Assembly: GCA_025331445.1 (NCBI GenBank)
Contig: JAIWNE010000011.1
Location: forward strand, 124,001 to 188,000
DNA: 64,000 bases
Reading direction: 5' to 3'
Origin: Blakeslea trispora
Lineage: Eukaryota; Mucoromycota; Mucoromycetes; Mucorales; Choanephoraceae
Below, piece after piece: positions 11,829 through 23,489 of this stretch. The notes beneath the pieces are model-generated. The model was not told the DNA's origin, did no database searches, and saw only the letters and a list, made by a program, of their open reading frames with translations. The translations under genes and the position numbers were made by a program. The number at the start of each line of letters is the position of its first letter. The first letter of the stretch is position 1.

Positions 11829-14800
11829 TTAAACATTTAAAATCTCGAGGTTGTGTAGCCATTGATGGTTGAACCGAACAAGAAAAGAGGCATTAGGATC
11901 ATGATCAACAGAAGGTAGCGAGTATAGACTCAATTGTTGCCAAGCTTGTTTCACCAGCACAAGACTATCTTGATAGCTTACCATCACACTAGGAATCTGT
12001 AGTGTTGCACCTGTGGCACGAAAAGGTGCTTGGTCTGGTTGGTTGTTCATCAAGATCACAGCTTGAGCACCTGCTTCTTGTGCATAAAGTACCTTTTCAT
12101 AGAATGAACAGCGACCTCGCGAAATCAACATGACACGACCTCGGATCTGGTTGGCTTGCTCTTTGTCGTAAGGATGACATCCATAGATAACTTGGTCCGA
12201 AAACACATGTGTTTGACCTGCACCAATAGCCAGACGGGGTCCTAGATCGGATTGGATACCCAAGAATTCATAGCAGGCTTGGCGATCTGTTACCTTGATA
12301 CTTACCTCATAATCAGATTGAGCATAGTTACGTAGATAGGTTGTCAATCGAGGTTGTCGTATCCTTATTTCGAATAGATCTGGAGAAGCATAATCAAGAA
12401 ATGAATGCATTGGTACAAACAATTTCTGAGTGTGATTTAAGCTTTCATAATAGATTAAAATAGAGGAAAATAGAGAAAGAAAAGAAAGAAAATGACTCAT
12501 TTATTTATGTATGATTTACCTAACATGATGCGGAAATACTATAGAACACATATCAGAACTTGGCTCATAAAAAAAAAAGGCAAGGGAAATCACTCACCTC
12601 GTTTTACAAAATAACCTTGCGAATCACTGATGATATCCAGCTTGAATCCAGAAAGTGATTTAGCTAAATAACCTCCTAATAAATCGACTAGAGTATGCTG
12701 CTGAAAGACGAGTGAATTGCTTCTTTGTTTTTGATGGCTAAACGACAGACTGAAACTGTGTTGTTGAGGCACTTGACAATAGCCTGTAGATGTCAAGGGT
12801 TGAATAGGTGTAGTAACCCCTACAAGATCCGCTGCATAATCAGAGGAAGGTTGATGGAGTAAACTGGACATATCAAGATGGCCTGGTATAGATAAATAAT
12901 GGTATTTCATTGGATTGTATCGCTCGCATGTGCCTGCAGCAGATTGTTGAAAGGAAACAACAGGTTGTGATCTAGCTTGTGCTGATCGTTGGTATTGAGC
13001 AGAGAGAGGCAAGAGATGACCTTCTGTTGTAAACACATAGTTTGAATCCATCGTGTTGATTGGATGGTCACTGTCAAATAACAGATAGAGATATTTCAGT
13101 GTCTCACTTAGCATAAAGCTCTCCATACGATCCTCTTGACGACCCGAACGAACATCACCCAGTGTAGCAAATCCACAAGGAACACGAGTACGGTTATTGA
13201 GATCTTCTAATACCATCTCACCCACCTGGAGATAGAATGGATCCTTGGTGGCCATATAGAGATGATAGGTGGATTCGATGAACTCGGGTCGCAAAGGGTA
13301 ATAAGGCAAGTCCACTGTCTTTTGAAAGAAATCAAAACGCTCAGGAAGGGCTTGATAGCGACGCCAGATATTAAAATAGACTAGATGACCCTTGATAGCT
13401 GCATCCAGATCACCATACAACACTTGGAGGCCGGGAAAGAAGGCACTGAGACTATCAATCCAGTAGGACATCAAACTGCCTGAACTCATATGTACATTAC
13501 GGTAGAGATAGCCCGAACTATCTCTGACATGTAACATGAGGGCACGATAGGCTTCATCAAACATGTCCTTGTACTCTTGGTCGCCAAACAAGACATAAGA
13601 CTTGAGCATGTATTCAAAAATAGAGTCAATGCCTGCTCCTGTAGATGAGGCCGTATGAATCCAACGACCTGTCTGAACATCGATCACGTTACCTAGCAGA
13701 TTGATATCTGAGCGCCGAGACCAGATGGCATTCAGTGCTTGCTTAGCTACTGCTTCATACACATCATTTCCTGTCAATCTGCTGAGTACTCCAAACTCAA
13801 GAAGGAGACTTCCGGCACCTGCTGTACATGTCTCCGTGGTCTCTGTGGGCGGGACACCACGCATCAAATTCACACGGGGATAAGGAATACCTGTCTTAGT
13901 TGATTCAAAAGCAGGCATGAGACGATCGGCCAAATTGATGGCCACCTCTAATAATTCGCCTCTGTAGTTTGGTATAGTCAAATTGAATTGAGGATCTGTA
14001 GCCAATAGATGAGCAGAGAGCTTTAAGCAAAACAAGATAGATATAGATATATAAAGGGAGAGGGATTAGCTTGTTCATAGCCCTTTATTGTGGAGAATTT
14101 TATTTACCAAGCCACCTAATGCACGTATGTTCAGTTCAAATACCTGTACTTTGTTGTCCTTACTGAAAGAGACAGTTTCTACCACAAGACGTACAGCTTC
14201 TTTAAATTGCTCTTGTGTACCTATGATCTAGAGCAAATATAAGCCAACAAGCAACAAGATTGTTACTTAATGAATTCTTACTGCCAATGTATCTAATGTA
14301 TCCACCAGCGTCAGCGAATAATCACCCAAGACATCATTGACATTGATATTGTGACTATGCTTACAATATCATCAGAACATGCATACTGATGTTTTGAGAA
14401 TACATACGGATCTGCTTTGTCACTGCCTCTACCATTGCATTGAAAAGGGTTCAACTAGATAACCAAAAAGACAGAATAATCAATCGATTTTGTAATAGAA
14501 TTAGAACAGAAAGGGCTATTTACTTCATCTTCAGGATAAGCATGTTGCATATAATGATTCCAGCCATGATAAAACATTTCCTACTTTTGTTCATCAGCAA
14601 AACCGACAACAATATATAGACTGTATAAGCATATAAATATAGCTTGCTGTTACTTTAGTTGTTTCTCTAGAAAAGAAGATGATCAATCTAAACATCATCT
14701 TTCCTTATAAACCAGCTGCTTACTTTAGCTCTAGACGTCTTTTTTCTGTCATGGCCATAGCAAGACCAAATATAGATAGAAGCGAAATAACCCAATAAAG

Positions 14801-14842
14801 CCATAGTGTATGCTTTAACCCATATTGAGTGAGATGAAGCAT
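11829..14842 (-). CDS. EDEM/Mnl1-like GH47 alpha-mannosidase with PA domain
   Basis: Exon 1 starts at 14842 with a signal peptide or anchor ([20 protein letters not shown] then [10 protein letters not shown]). Short exons follow with [19 protein letters not shown] and [16 protein letters not shown], both typical of the GH47 N-terminus, then [19 protein letters not shown]. The large exon 14035-12590 carries the rest of the (alpha/alpha) barrel, including [20 protein letters not shown] and the C-terminal [17 protein letters not shown]. The last exon (about 12400-11829) holds a protease-associated domain ([18 protein letters not shown], then [10 protein letters not shown]). GH47 plus a C-terminal PA domain is the EDEM3-type layout. 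These ER proteins trim mannose from misfolded glycoproteins and mark them for degradation. At least eight exons are needed; some small middle exons were placed by family likeness, so their exact ends are less sure. No C-terminal HDEL/KDEL is seen (ends LEILNV). Confidence 0.88.
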
Positions 14843-15571
14843 TACCACACACACACTCTCTCTCTCTCTTTACGCTATTATTGTAAAAGTGTTTCCTGTC
14901 TCAATGGCTCACTTTACCAAGATTATGGCTGAACTTCAAAATTTGTCTTTACACTTTATTCGCTCAAAAAATAAAAATAAAAAATATACACCAGTTCCGG
15001 AAACTATTGGGACATAAGTTGAAATCGATTTGAAGCAAAACAACAGTTTGGAGCAAAAAAAAAAGTTTAGTGCAAATGTTGATGCTCTATGTCATCCATG
15101 TTGCTTGTTCGTTTTATAAATCTTCATAGAACAATTCCACTTTGACCTAATTATCTTTTTCTACTGCTTATCATCTAGTATACTAGCTCGGCAAGGCAGT
15201 CCAGTAGGTACACTCTTCTCACTTTTTTTAGCTGTTTTCGAAGAACAAAATGTCAGTTACAGACATATGCTGGAATCTTGCAGTTGTATCTTTTTTTAAA
15301 TAATATAAAAAACAGACAAAATGTACGTTTATTGTTGAAATGGCTTCAAATCCAAAAAGAAAATTAATGACAGATACCAAGCAGAAGTTTTAGATTTTTT
15401 GTAAAGTTGTTTTATTACTAATTGCTTTCTCTTCTTTTGCATATTTTCTCTTTTGGCTATTCTGCCATTTGATGCAAGTAATTTCGTTTAATAATTAGCT
15501 CATCTTAAAACTCACTGCTATTTATGAACACTATTTCTTTTAGTATTCTAATTAATATATTTTTTGATTTA
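14843..15571. other. Intergenic region at the gene-rich/repeat-rich border
   Basis: Upstream flank of the EDEM-like gene with (CA)n and (CT)n near 14847-14870. No protein-like frame was found. It marks the change from ordinary genes to repeat-dominated DNA. Confidence 0.5.
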
Positions 15572-15742
15572 TGATAGTCGCTCTATTTAGGGGTGTTGTG
15601 TTTAAGGGTGTTCTATTTCAGGGTTTTCTTTAAATAAGGATGGGTTTTTGAAAAGAATTAATCAGTACAATCTCTAAAACCAATTCTATTTAAGGGTGCG
15701 ATTTTCAAGATTTTTGGCTACCCTTAAATAGAGCAACTACTG
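15572..15742. mobile_element. 171-bp MITE with pogo/Tc1-like ends, TA target site
   Basis: The two ends are imperfect inverted repeats: the left reads TGATAGTCGCTCTATTTAGG and the right end, reversed, reads CAGTAGTTGCTCTATTTAAG. Both are flanked by TA (15570-15571 and 15743-15744). It has no coding capacity. TA flanks and CAGT-like tips fit a non-autonomous element moved by a Tc1/mariner/pogo transposase. The autonomous partner is not seen in the window. Confidence 0.7.
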
Positions 15743-16676
15743 TATTTGCTTGAATGAATTTCCTATTTGAATGACAAGTGATGCTCTAAATTAAAGAGTA
15801 AATTTACAGAAATTTACCAAAGACATTATCCTGTTTGCGAGGTGCCAGCTACTAATTACCAGCAATCTTTCTGGCCAAATGTCTTTTTATGCAACAAGGT
15901 TTTTATCTTTTAGTAATGATAATAAGAACAGATTAGAAGCTAACCCTATCTTTCAAACAGAAAACTCCCTCCTCGATTAGATCTTTGATCTTCAAGTGGT
16001 ACTTTTTGTTGGTGAATAAAATTTGCAAAGATAATCAAGCTGTGTTATTAGTTTTCAACGATTTTGTGTATTAAAACTTACAACTTTTACACCTAGCTTA
16101 AGGGCAAGAATGGTGATTTGTATGGGCAGAACAAGGAGGGACTTGAGCAATTCTTGGAAGCTGAAGCCAGTCACCCAAAGACACCGCTGGACAAGATGAG
16201 CATCAAGATGCTCAAAGAATTTGATTATTTGAAAAATAATGATCTCAACATCCTCAAGTAAGTGAAACCCTAAGCACATCAGTAGGAGTAATATAACTGA
16301 CTTTTTGTGTAGGTTATCCATGTCATACATTGTTAGTACATTGAATGGTGATGATGAAGAGTACAGAAGATATGTTGACAATAACTTTTTCTGGGAGAAT
16401 GTTGACAGATGTGTCTACCAGCCTATGCAGTACGTGTCAGAAGAAGCAAAGGCTGAAATCAAGAAAGTCTGCCAAACCATAATTAAAGTATTAATAAGGC
16501 TCTCATTTTGTTTGTCTTCTTGTATTCAAACCTTATCAAAAAAAGAATAGGAGACTAAGCGCAGCATCAATTTTGGTGTTGTAGCTGTGCTCAAGGAGCA
16601 ACTGAAATTGGCAGAAGAAGAAAAGGGAGACTCTCCCACTTACCAAGTATTGCATTCAATGAGCTTTCTGTAAGTA

Positions 16677-17267
16677 CACCACCAGAGGTTTTAGATTGCA
16701 ACACCGACGGATTTTTCAGACTCAAAATAGATTCCTTTTTTGGACGAGAAACATGGAGGAGTTTTTATTTTTTATTTTCAGATGAATCAAGGTGTTTTAT
16801 GCAAAATGAATAATAAAATAATTTTTATTGGATTAAATTGTGCCAGTTAAATCTATTAGCTACTAGGTTCTGGATAGCTGCTACTAGGCTTCTGAATGGC
16901 TACTTCTAGGCTTGATATACCAGGGTGCAGTAGATTGACCCCGGAATACAGGTAGATAGGCTTTTAGGCTGCAATAGCCATTACCTTACTACACTGCTTC
17001 CAAGGACAACCTACTGCACCCTGGTATATCAAGCCTAGAAGTAGCCATTCAGAAGCCTAGTAGCAGCTATCCAGAACCTAGTAGCTAATAGATTTAACTG
17101 GCACAATTTAATCCAATAAAAATTATTTTATTATTCATTTTGCATAAAACACCTTGATTCATCTGAAAATAAAAAATAAAAACTCCTCCATGTTTCTCGT
17201 CCAAAAAAGGAATCTATTTTGAGTCTGAAAAATCCGTCGGTGTTGCAATCTAAAACCTCTGGTGGTG
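16677..17267. mobile_element. Foldback element, two ~257-bp inverted arms
   Basis: Left arm 16677-16933 and right arm 17012-17267 are near-perfect reverse complements, separated by a 78-bp spacer (16934-17011). The outer ends read CACCACCAGAGG / CCTCTGGTGGTG. There is no coding capacity and no obvious target-site duplication. It begins seven bases after a splice donor (GTAAGTA at 16670) of the disrupted host gene, so it sits in what was an intron. It abuts the MULE terminal repeat directly at 17267/17268. Confidence 0.88.
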
Positions 17268-18400
17268 ATGGCGGTAGTACGCAATAAACAAAAATGGTAG
17301 TGACGGTAGTACATACAAAACAAAAGAAGTAGTGGCGGTAGTACACAGTTTTGAACATGTAGATAAAGGGTGAAGTTTTTTTTTTGTCAAAATTTCTTTT
17401 ACAACACATTTCCTATTCTATTTGAAGCAAACAAACAACCCTAAAACTTTAGCAAAATGAAATAAAATCTTTATTCGGTACCTTCTCCTCTTCCAGCTAT
17501 TCATAGAAAAGCTGACAAAAGTACCATCAGAACCTTGTTCATTGAATATGCTACAAAAAACAACTTTACATTGACAACCCATCGATCAGAAAAGAACAGA
17601 TTAGTTTTGATTTGCAAGAAGGGTGAATCATATCGCAACACTAGAGGAACCGATCCAATTGATAAGCAGAGAATCAGATTAAGCTGTAAAATTGATTGTC
17701 CTTACAAATTGACATTTTACCAGAAAAAGAATGAGGGATTTGAACTTGTACAATCAAAGGATGAAAATGCATACAAGTACAACCATTTACTCGATGAAGC
17801 CAATTTGTTGAGCTCTGCAGAAGGTCGCAAAAAGAATTCGACTTCTGCAGATGCAGAAAAGCTTTCCATTGGTATTGATCAGAATGCAACTTCAAGTAAC
17901 ATTCAAGAATCTTTGAGCAAAGGTGCTAGATTTAATAAGCTTCAAATCAGCGACATAGATAATATACGTTATGAAGCCAAAATGAAGAGACATTACAACA
18001 TGTACTCTTCTAAAAAAGCAGCAACTGACTTGATCGAACAAATAGAAAGCGAAAACTATAAGGTCAATTACTCTTTCAATGCTGCTGGCTTTCTCACTGG
18101 TGTATTCTTCACCAATGATTATATGGTAGAAAATGCCAGAAGGTTTAATGAAGTAATCATCATTGATGCTACTTATGGCACAAACAACCTGAAAATGCCA
18201 TTGATTTGTGCTTATGGTGTTAGCAATGTTGGAGGTTTTACCCTTAAAACTTTCCCAATCGCTTTTGCATTTTAAAAGACATGACTCCTTCACCAGCACA
18301 ATTATCTACATGTTCAAAACTGTGTACTACCGCCACTACTTCTTTTGTTTTGTATGTACTACCGTCACTACCATTTTTGTTTATTGCGTACTACCGCCAT
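17268..18400 (+). mobile_element. MULE-type DNA transposon fragment with ~100-bp inverted ends
   Basis: The ends 17268-17367 and 18301-18400 are inverted repeats of about 100 bp starting ATGGCGGTAGTACGC, and each holds three spaced copies of a GGTAGTAC motif. The interior carries a truncated MULE transposase frame. The short length (1.1 kb) and missing catalytic part make it non-autonomous. No 8-9 bp target duplication is seen (the left flank is the foldback arm, the right flank is AGTATCTTA). Confidence 0.85.
17535..18275 (+). pseudogene. Truncated MULE transposase (FAR1-like N-terminus)
   Basis: 246 residues. The N-terminal half (FIEYATKNNFTLTTHRSEKN then LSCKIDCPYKLTFY) fits the FAR1/WRKY-GCM1-type DNA-binding region of MULE proteins. 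The end (RFNEVIIIDATYGTNNLKMP then LICAYGVSN) is the first part of the MULE catalytic domain, whose first Asp is the D of IIIDATYGTN. The frame stops after FPIAFAF, so the second Asp, the CxxH region and the last Glu are missing. It is probably defective, a deletion derivative of a full MULE. Confidence 0.8.
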
Positions 18401-19489
18401 AGTATCTTAAAGCTCTCTGATCCATACTAGTCATTTAGTACAACCATTAATACTTTATTTGAAAGTGCATTTCTATCGGCGCATAATATTATCCAAATAT
18501 AGAAATACTTTGTGCGACTGGCGGTCCCTAAGTGAGCTGTAATTTTTTTAGTGGAGAAACTATTGGTAATGCTACTAAAGTAGCTTACATCTTCAACGGG
18601 AGCAACTTCTCGAGCAACTCTGCCTCTGTCTCTGCTTCCTCTGTCTCTGCTTCCTCTGTCTCTGCTTCCTCTGTCTCTGGTACCTCTTCTTCTGGCAATT
18701 CAGGAAGAAAAATCGATCTGGTTGTAAGAGATGGTAAGGGTTTCGGGCCGGCATTTTGCGAGTTCAAGGCTGAACACAAAAGAACTTCCACCGATCACCA
18801 GCAAAGCAAGACCTTGAGGTTGAGCCTCACAATACTCAAGTAAATGAAGAAGCTCTTTGTTGATGGGCAAGTAGTTTCTTTTGTCTGGACAGGTAAGTGA
18901 TTACCATGCATTATCTAATAGTTCTAACTCATACACAATAAAAGATTCTTATGAAGTTCTTTTGTCATTGAAAGAACGCTATGGCATTTTTGTTGCTCGG
19001 TTCGCTGAACCATTTGTGGTTCCAATAGAAGAGAGACAACTCGACGAAGATGTCTGTGACGCGTTTGTCACGCTGCTCAATTGGAAGGTAATATTCAAAA
19101 GAAACCATATACTTTTATTCAATACAAGTAACATTTTTCTCTCTACATTAAATAGAGACACTTACTGTTAACCAGTGAGAAGGTTGCCAAGAGCAAGCCT
19201 GCGAGAAGAGAGGTGAACCTGCCTGACGTATGCTTCACTATATGCCATCAAAAGAAGAGAAGAAGAAGAGATGAATGATTTTCTGCTCTTTTTGCTTTCT
19301 TCATATGTCAAGCTTCTAGCATTTTTAATTGTATATCGTATTTCAAATAAATGATACTTTTATTTGATATCATATTCAGTATCAAATTTTGTATCTTGTA
19401 TGGTGAAATTACCATAATATCAAAGAAAACTATACTGTAAGCTTTGTAATGATCTGGCCTCATATAAGTCTCATCATCGACAACAAAAA

Positions 19490-19943
19490 ATGAAAACATG
19501 GTGTCATGGATTAGATTTTGTGATTCCTTGTTGTATTCAACTATCTTTAGGAGATAATCCTGTTTCATCAATACTTGTGGAATTCGCTGGGGGCTCCAAT
19601 GACAATACATCAGATCGTAAAAACTCAAATGATACCAAGAAGCTGTATGAAAATATGATTACAGTCATGAAGGATGCTGGTACTAATAAAGTGTTTTACA
19701 TACGCTGTTATGGCAAAACTATGTCTTATTTACTATCAATCAGCTGAAACTAATGCTCTCTTTTATGTTAGATCACCAAATATTTTTCAAAATCTAATCA
19801 AACATGATCATACAATGTACCGGATCATTGATGCAAGTATTGAAGTACCCAATGCACCACGAAAACTGTCAACATGCCTCAAGAAAATCCCATCAATCTT
19901 TGCTTGGAAGCGCGCCGTAATAAACCAAATCGCTGGATTATGA
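19490..19943 (+). pseudogene. Frameshifted gene fragment, family common to the repeat-rich part (tentative)
   Basis: Two overlapping frames read as one protein with a shift near 19715: TWCHGLDFVIPCCIQLSLGD, then SSILVEFAGGSNDNTSD and KLYENMITVMKDAGTNKVFY, then in the other frame AKLCLIYYQSAETNALFYVR and MYRIIDASIEVPNAPRKL, ending AGL at 19943. The strand ILVEFAGG followed by a Lys-containing helix could be a further PD-(D/E)XK-like core, but the evidence is weak. It lies 200 bp after the disrupted family member and may be a separate relic. Confidence 0.45.
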
Positions 19944-21672
19944 ATATACTTATCTTATAAATTACAAGCTCATCTTGCTGCTCATATACTCATGTATTAA
20001 AGATATGTAAAGCCATAGTAAGTCTTTTTTACTATCATTTTTGAAATAATGGAGAATTTATTTGAGAAAACTGGCTTCAAGCGTTTGATTATAATTAGTC
20101 TCCTATCCTAAACAACTTAACTTCACATAAACTCCATTCAAGAAAGTGGGTAATATTGTTACGTTTACAGTATACTCTGATGCCAAAATCAAGAGTTAAC
20201 TAGAGTTATGCCAGGCACCACTAGGAGCTTCTGAACATAACACTTTATCTCATAAGCACGTCTCGAACTTCACACCAAAAGCGTATGATTGAAACATGAC
20301 TGATAGAAAAAGTATTCACAATAAGTTTTTTCCCAGAATACTGAAATTACTATTTACTAATTCATACAGGAGGTCACATATACTTACCTATTACTTTAGT
20401 TTATGACAGGCATTTTTAAAAATTTAGTAAAGTGATAATGTAAGCTGTGGTGTTTCGGGTTGTTGTAGTGATGCAAAGATGTTAGAGAAAAATAGAGCAA
20501 GACAAAGATAGTACTTTGAGAATGTTTGTAGTGTTTTTATTTCTTATAGAAAGTTGTGAAAATTGGAAGAAGAGTTTTATAAGTTATCACTACAATTATT
20601 ATTTATACATGTCACAGTCATTTACAGCTTGTATTAAATTAGTGTACTTAATCTATATGATTACATCACTCTCATCATTTACTTGTCTTTATATGACTTA
20701 ATAGGATGAATGATGTTATTGAGTGATTGAGTCGGATTCTGTATATTGAGAACCTTATTGACTTTACTTCAGATGCTTTATTTAGTAAGGATTTACAGAG
20801 ATTGATTTCATTATGTCTGATGTTGTTATCCTTATGACTTATATGGTTTGCATGTTACCTTATTGTCATTGTTGAGAGTTAAATGTGCTCAGATCACCAC
20901 ATAAGCGCTGTACTTTGATATCCGTCAAAGTCACTTTTTCTCTTTCCAGAGGACTTTCAATCATTCAATCGATAAACACCTCTTTATTCTGATCATTGCA
21001 GTCTTTGTAGATATTTACTTCCTGCAGACTCTACCACCTCTAAGCTCCTTGTTAATATATTCATTATGGTGGTTCCTTTTTCTATTAGTCTGAAACTCAA
21101 GTGGGATTTCAGGCTTGTTATGGCGTTAAGAACTACACTGGAATCAGTGGTTTTTGTTAACACTCTTCCCAATGGATCAAAAACATATTCTCTGAAAAGC
21201 AAAAGAAAGAAATAGCGAATAACTATCTTCTTAAAACGACAATACGACAAAGTGATTTTCCAAAAATTACAACCATTTCATAACGAATGGCCAACCGTTT
21301 TTCAATTAGCGTCATTTATTTTTGGATAGCCACCTTTTTTTTTCTCTCCCAAGACGGACAAAGTTTACCGGCCGCATTGTGCTGTTTCAATTCAAATGCA
21401 GAAAACTGTAGAGACTTATGCATTACTTGGATTTGAATTCCGCAGATGCGCAACTTCTCTTTTTTTTTTGTTTAGTTAGCTTTCCCTTTTTTTCTTATTC
21501 GTAATTCTTATTAGCTTCAGAGTTTGTTTTTTTGCTCTTAGAATAAATCCAATCCTTTTTAAAAGAAAAAGAAAAAAGAGACAGTCTATTTCCAGCTTAT
21601 ATTGCTGAAAATCAATGTACAAAGCATCATCTCTATTTCAACCTGTATCAACCATGACAGAAGGAGACAGTA
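19944..21672. other. Non-coding, repeat-margin region
   Basis: AT-rich with no recognised gene. On the minus strand an open stretch 21195-20993 (EYVFDPLGRVLTKTTDSSVV, then LKSHLSFRLIEKGTTIMN) follows a plausible acceptor (TTTTCAG) and has protein-like composition, but I found no upstream exon and do not recognise it. The DNA ends at the TA where the IS630/Tc1-type element begins. Confidence 0.4.
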
Positions 21673-21899
21673 CAGTGCTTACGGTCCCAAATGACGGATT
21701 TCAAAAATCATTTGGCGGTTTCCAAAAATCCAATTGGCGTAAAATGAAAAATCAATAAGCGTAAAAAAAAATATCCAATCAGCAGTTTTCAAAATGTCAA
21801 TGAGCGCATACCGAGATTTCAGATAGCGTATTCTCAAAAACCAAATGGCAGCATTATGAAAGCTTTTAGCGTACATGTTGTTTATTTTATTTGCCCTTA

Positions 21900-23303
21900 T
21901 TAAAGTGGTTGTTTATTTCTACACTTCTCCAAAGCTGCAACAGAGTGCTCAATTGACTTGGTTATTATATCCCGAGGTATATCATTACAAGCATCGCGAA
22001 TTCTTGTGAACAAGTCTTCCTTATCGTTGAATTTACTACGTTTGACTCTATTTTTGACTAACGACCAAAATTGCTCTATGGGGTTTAGCTCAGGAGAGTA
22101 AGGTGGAAGATATACACATATGTAGCCTCTGCTGGTGATTAGCGTTTCTATTTCCTGATTGTTGTGGATAGGTGCATTATCCATTACGAGATAAAAGCCT
22201 TTTAGTTCAGGGTGTTTGTCTAACTGGTCAAGTGTCCCTCTCAAAAAATTGAGATAATGTCCTGTTGTAGTGCCTTTTTTTCCTGCTTTTTTACTTTCAG
22301 TAGCTTTTCTTTTGCGACCTCCAGAAACTTTGATTCTCTTATTCATTTGAGGAACTCGTACTTCAATATTAACAACCCCAACAGTAGCTATTGCCCCTAA
22401 AATAGAATGTGATTCAGCTTTTGCAGATGGTGTTGAAGCGATAGCTGGAGCACCAGAAGCTGATCGTCCATACGAAGGCCTCATGTTGATATCGAAGCCG
22501 GATTCATCAATAAAGATGCAGTTTCGAAGAAAATCCATGTCTGAACTATCGTATTTCATCACCCAATCGCATCTTGCTTGGATACGAGCAGGATCGTTTC
22601 GAGCTTTAGGTTGACGTTGCAACCTTTTGATCGTCAAATTACACTCATGTAATATGAAGCTATTGACAGTTGATTGTTTCAACGTAAATCCTTCAAAAGT
22701 TTCTGTTAAACTATCTACAACTTCGTCGGTTGTAGTGTAAGGCTTATTGTCAAAAAGCTCAAGAATGTGTAACTTTTGTGGCTCTTGAAGCTGACTCTTG
22801 GCCCGACTGCTTTTGTTAGTCTGCTTTTCATATATGTTCCAACCGGGTTCTGTTCTGATTCGTTTTGCCCAAGTTTGAGCAGTTCTCTCGGCAATTCCAG
22901 CATACTCTGCTGCTTTAGCTGCCGAAAAAAATTTGATTTTTAAGTAGTAAAGGAACAACGTTTTCTGATCGTCCGTATAAGACGTGTAGCTCCTAACATT
23001 GCCAACTTTGTCAGCAATAGTCTTATTCACTTTTTCGATAACAAGTGATATTCTGCTCTCTAAGTTCTCGTCTTCGGCATCGAGCTCAATGGGAACAGGT
23101 TGATAATCATTATATTCACTTAGATTAGTCAAGTTTCGAAGATTGAATTCCTCTCCTTCTTCGATAATGTAGTCCATGGCCTCTGCACCGTCTTCCGTAG
23201 TTATTCCGCCCTGACCGTCCTCAATAAAGAATTTATACGTGTTGCTCATTTGAAAAATATTTAAAGTAAAAGAGACGTCTTTTAGAATGTGGAAGTCTGC
23301 CAT
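21900..23303 (-). CDS. DDE transposase, Tc1/mariner-IS630 superfamily (467 aa)
   Basis: Residues ~90-160 hold a helix-turn-helix (KAAEYAGIAERTAQTWAKRI), then a linker rich in Lys/Gln, then the DDE domain: first Asp in NCIFIDESGFD, second Asp in YLVMDNAPIHNN, and Glu in PYSPELNPIEQFW. There are 34 residues between the second Asp and the Glu (DD34E). It cuts and pastes its own element at TA dinucleotides by family analogy. The frame is uninterrupted and ~100 residues longer than the Tc1-A protein, owing to an acidic N-terminal extension (FFIEDGQGGITTEDGAEAMD). An N-terminal fragment of a near-identical copy occurs at 37661-37856 and inverted at 51512-51707. Confidence 0.93.
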   Translation of the reverse strand: MADFHILKDVSFTLNIFQMSNTYKFFIEDGQGGITTEDGAEAMDYIIEEGEEFNLRNLTNLSEYNDYQPVPIELDAEDENLESRISLVIEKVNKTIADKVGNVRSYTSYTDDQKTLFLYYLKIKFFSAAKAAEYAGIAERTAQTWAKRIRTEPGWNIYEKQTNKSSRAKSQLQEPQKLHILELFDNKPYTTTDEVVDSLTETFEGFTLKQSTVNSFILHECNLTIKRLQRQPKARNDPARIQARCDWVMKYDSSDMDFLRNCIFIDESGFDINMRPSYGRSASGAPAIASTPSAKAESHSILGAIATVGVVNIEVRVPQMNKRIKVSGGRKRKATESKKAGKKGTTTGHYLNFLRGTLDQLDKHPELKGFYLVMDNAPIHNNQEIETLITSRGYICVYLPPYSPELNPIEQFWSLVKNRVKRSKFNDKEDLFTRIRDACNDIPRDIITKSIEHSVAALEKCRNKQPL

Positions 23304-23489
23304 TTGGTTTTTGAGAATACGCTATCTGAAATCTCGGTATGCGCTCATTGACATTTTTTTTTTTTTAAATGAGTTTTATTTGTTGCACGTATTCGGAGAT
23401 GTAAAACTACGAAAAGCGGTGCTCAACAATTAGGAGGTAAAGGAAGAGAATAAGAAACGAAACTAAACTTTTTTTTTTTGGTAATGTTA

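Larger units (their letters stand above)
16105..19278 (+). pseudogene. Disrupted member of the PD-(D/E)XK-like gene family
   Basis: Exons collinear with the gene at 40603-41933 are visible: KNGDLYGQNKEGLEQFLEAE (about 16105-16258), LSMSYIVSTLNGDDEEYRRY (from 16315), ETKRSINFGVVAVLKEQLKL (to 16669), then after a 1.7-kb insertion GETIGNATKV..GRKIDLVVRDGKGFG..FCEFKA (18542-18889), DSYEVLLSLKERYG..VTLLNWK (about 18944-19087) and a last exon ending KKRRRRDE at 19278. The Asp of KIDLVV and the Glu-Phe-Lys strand resemble a PD-(D/E)XK nuclease core. It is broken in two ways: the exon expected after YQVLHSMSFL is absent where a foldback and MULE fragment sit, and an in-frame TAA follows LRLSLTILK (about 18841). 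An 18-bp tandem repeat gives SVSASSVSAS. The upstream start was not found. Confidence 0.7.
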
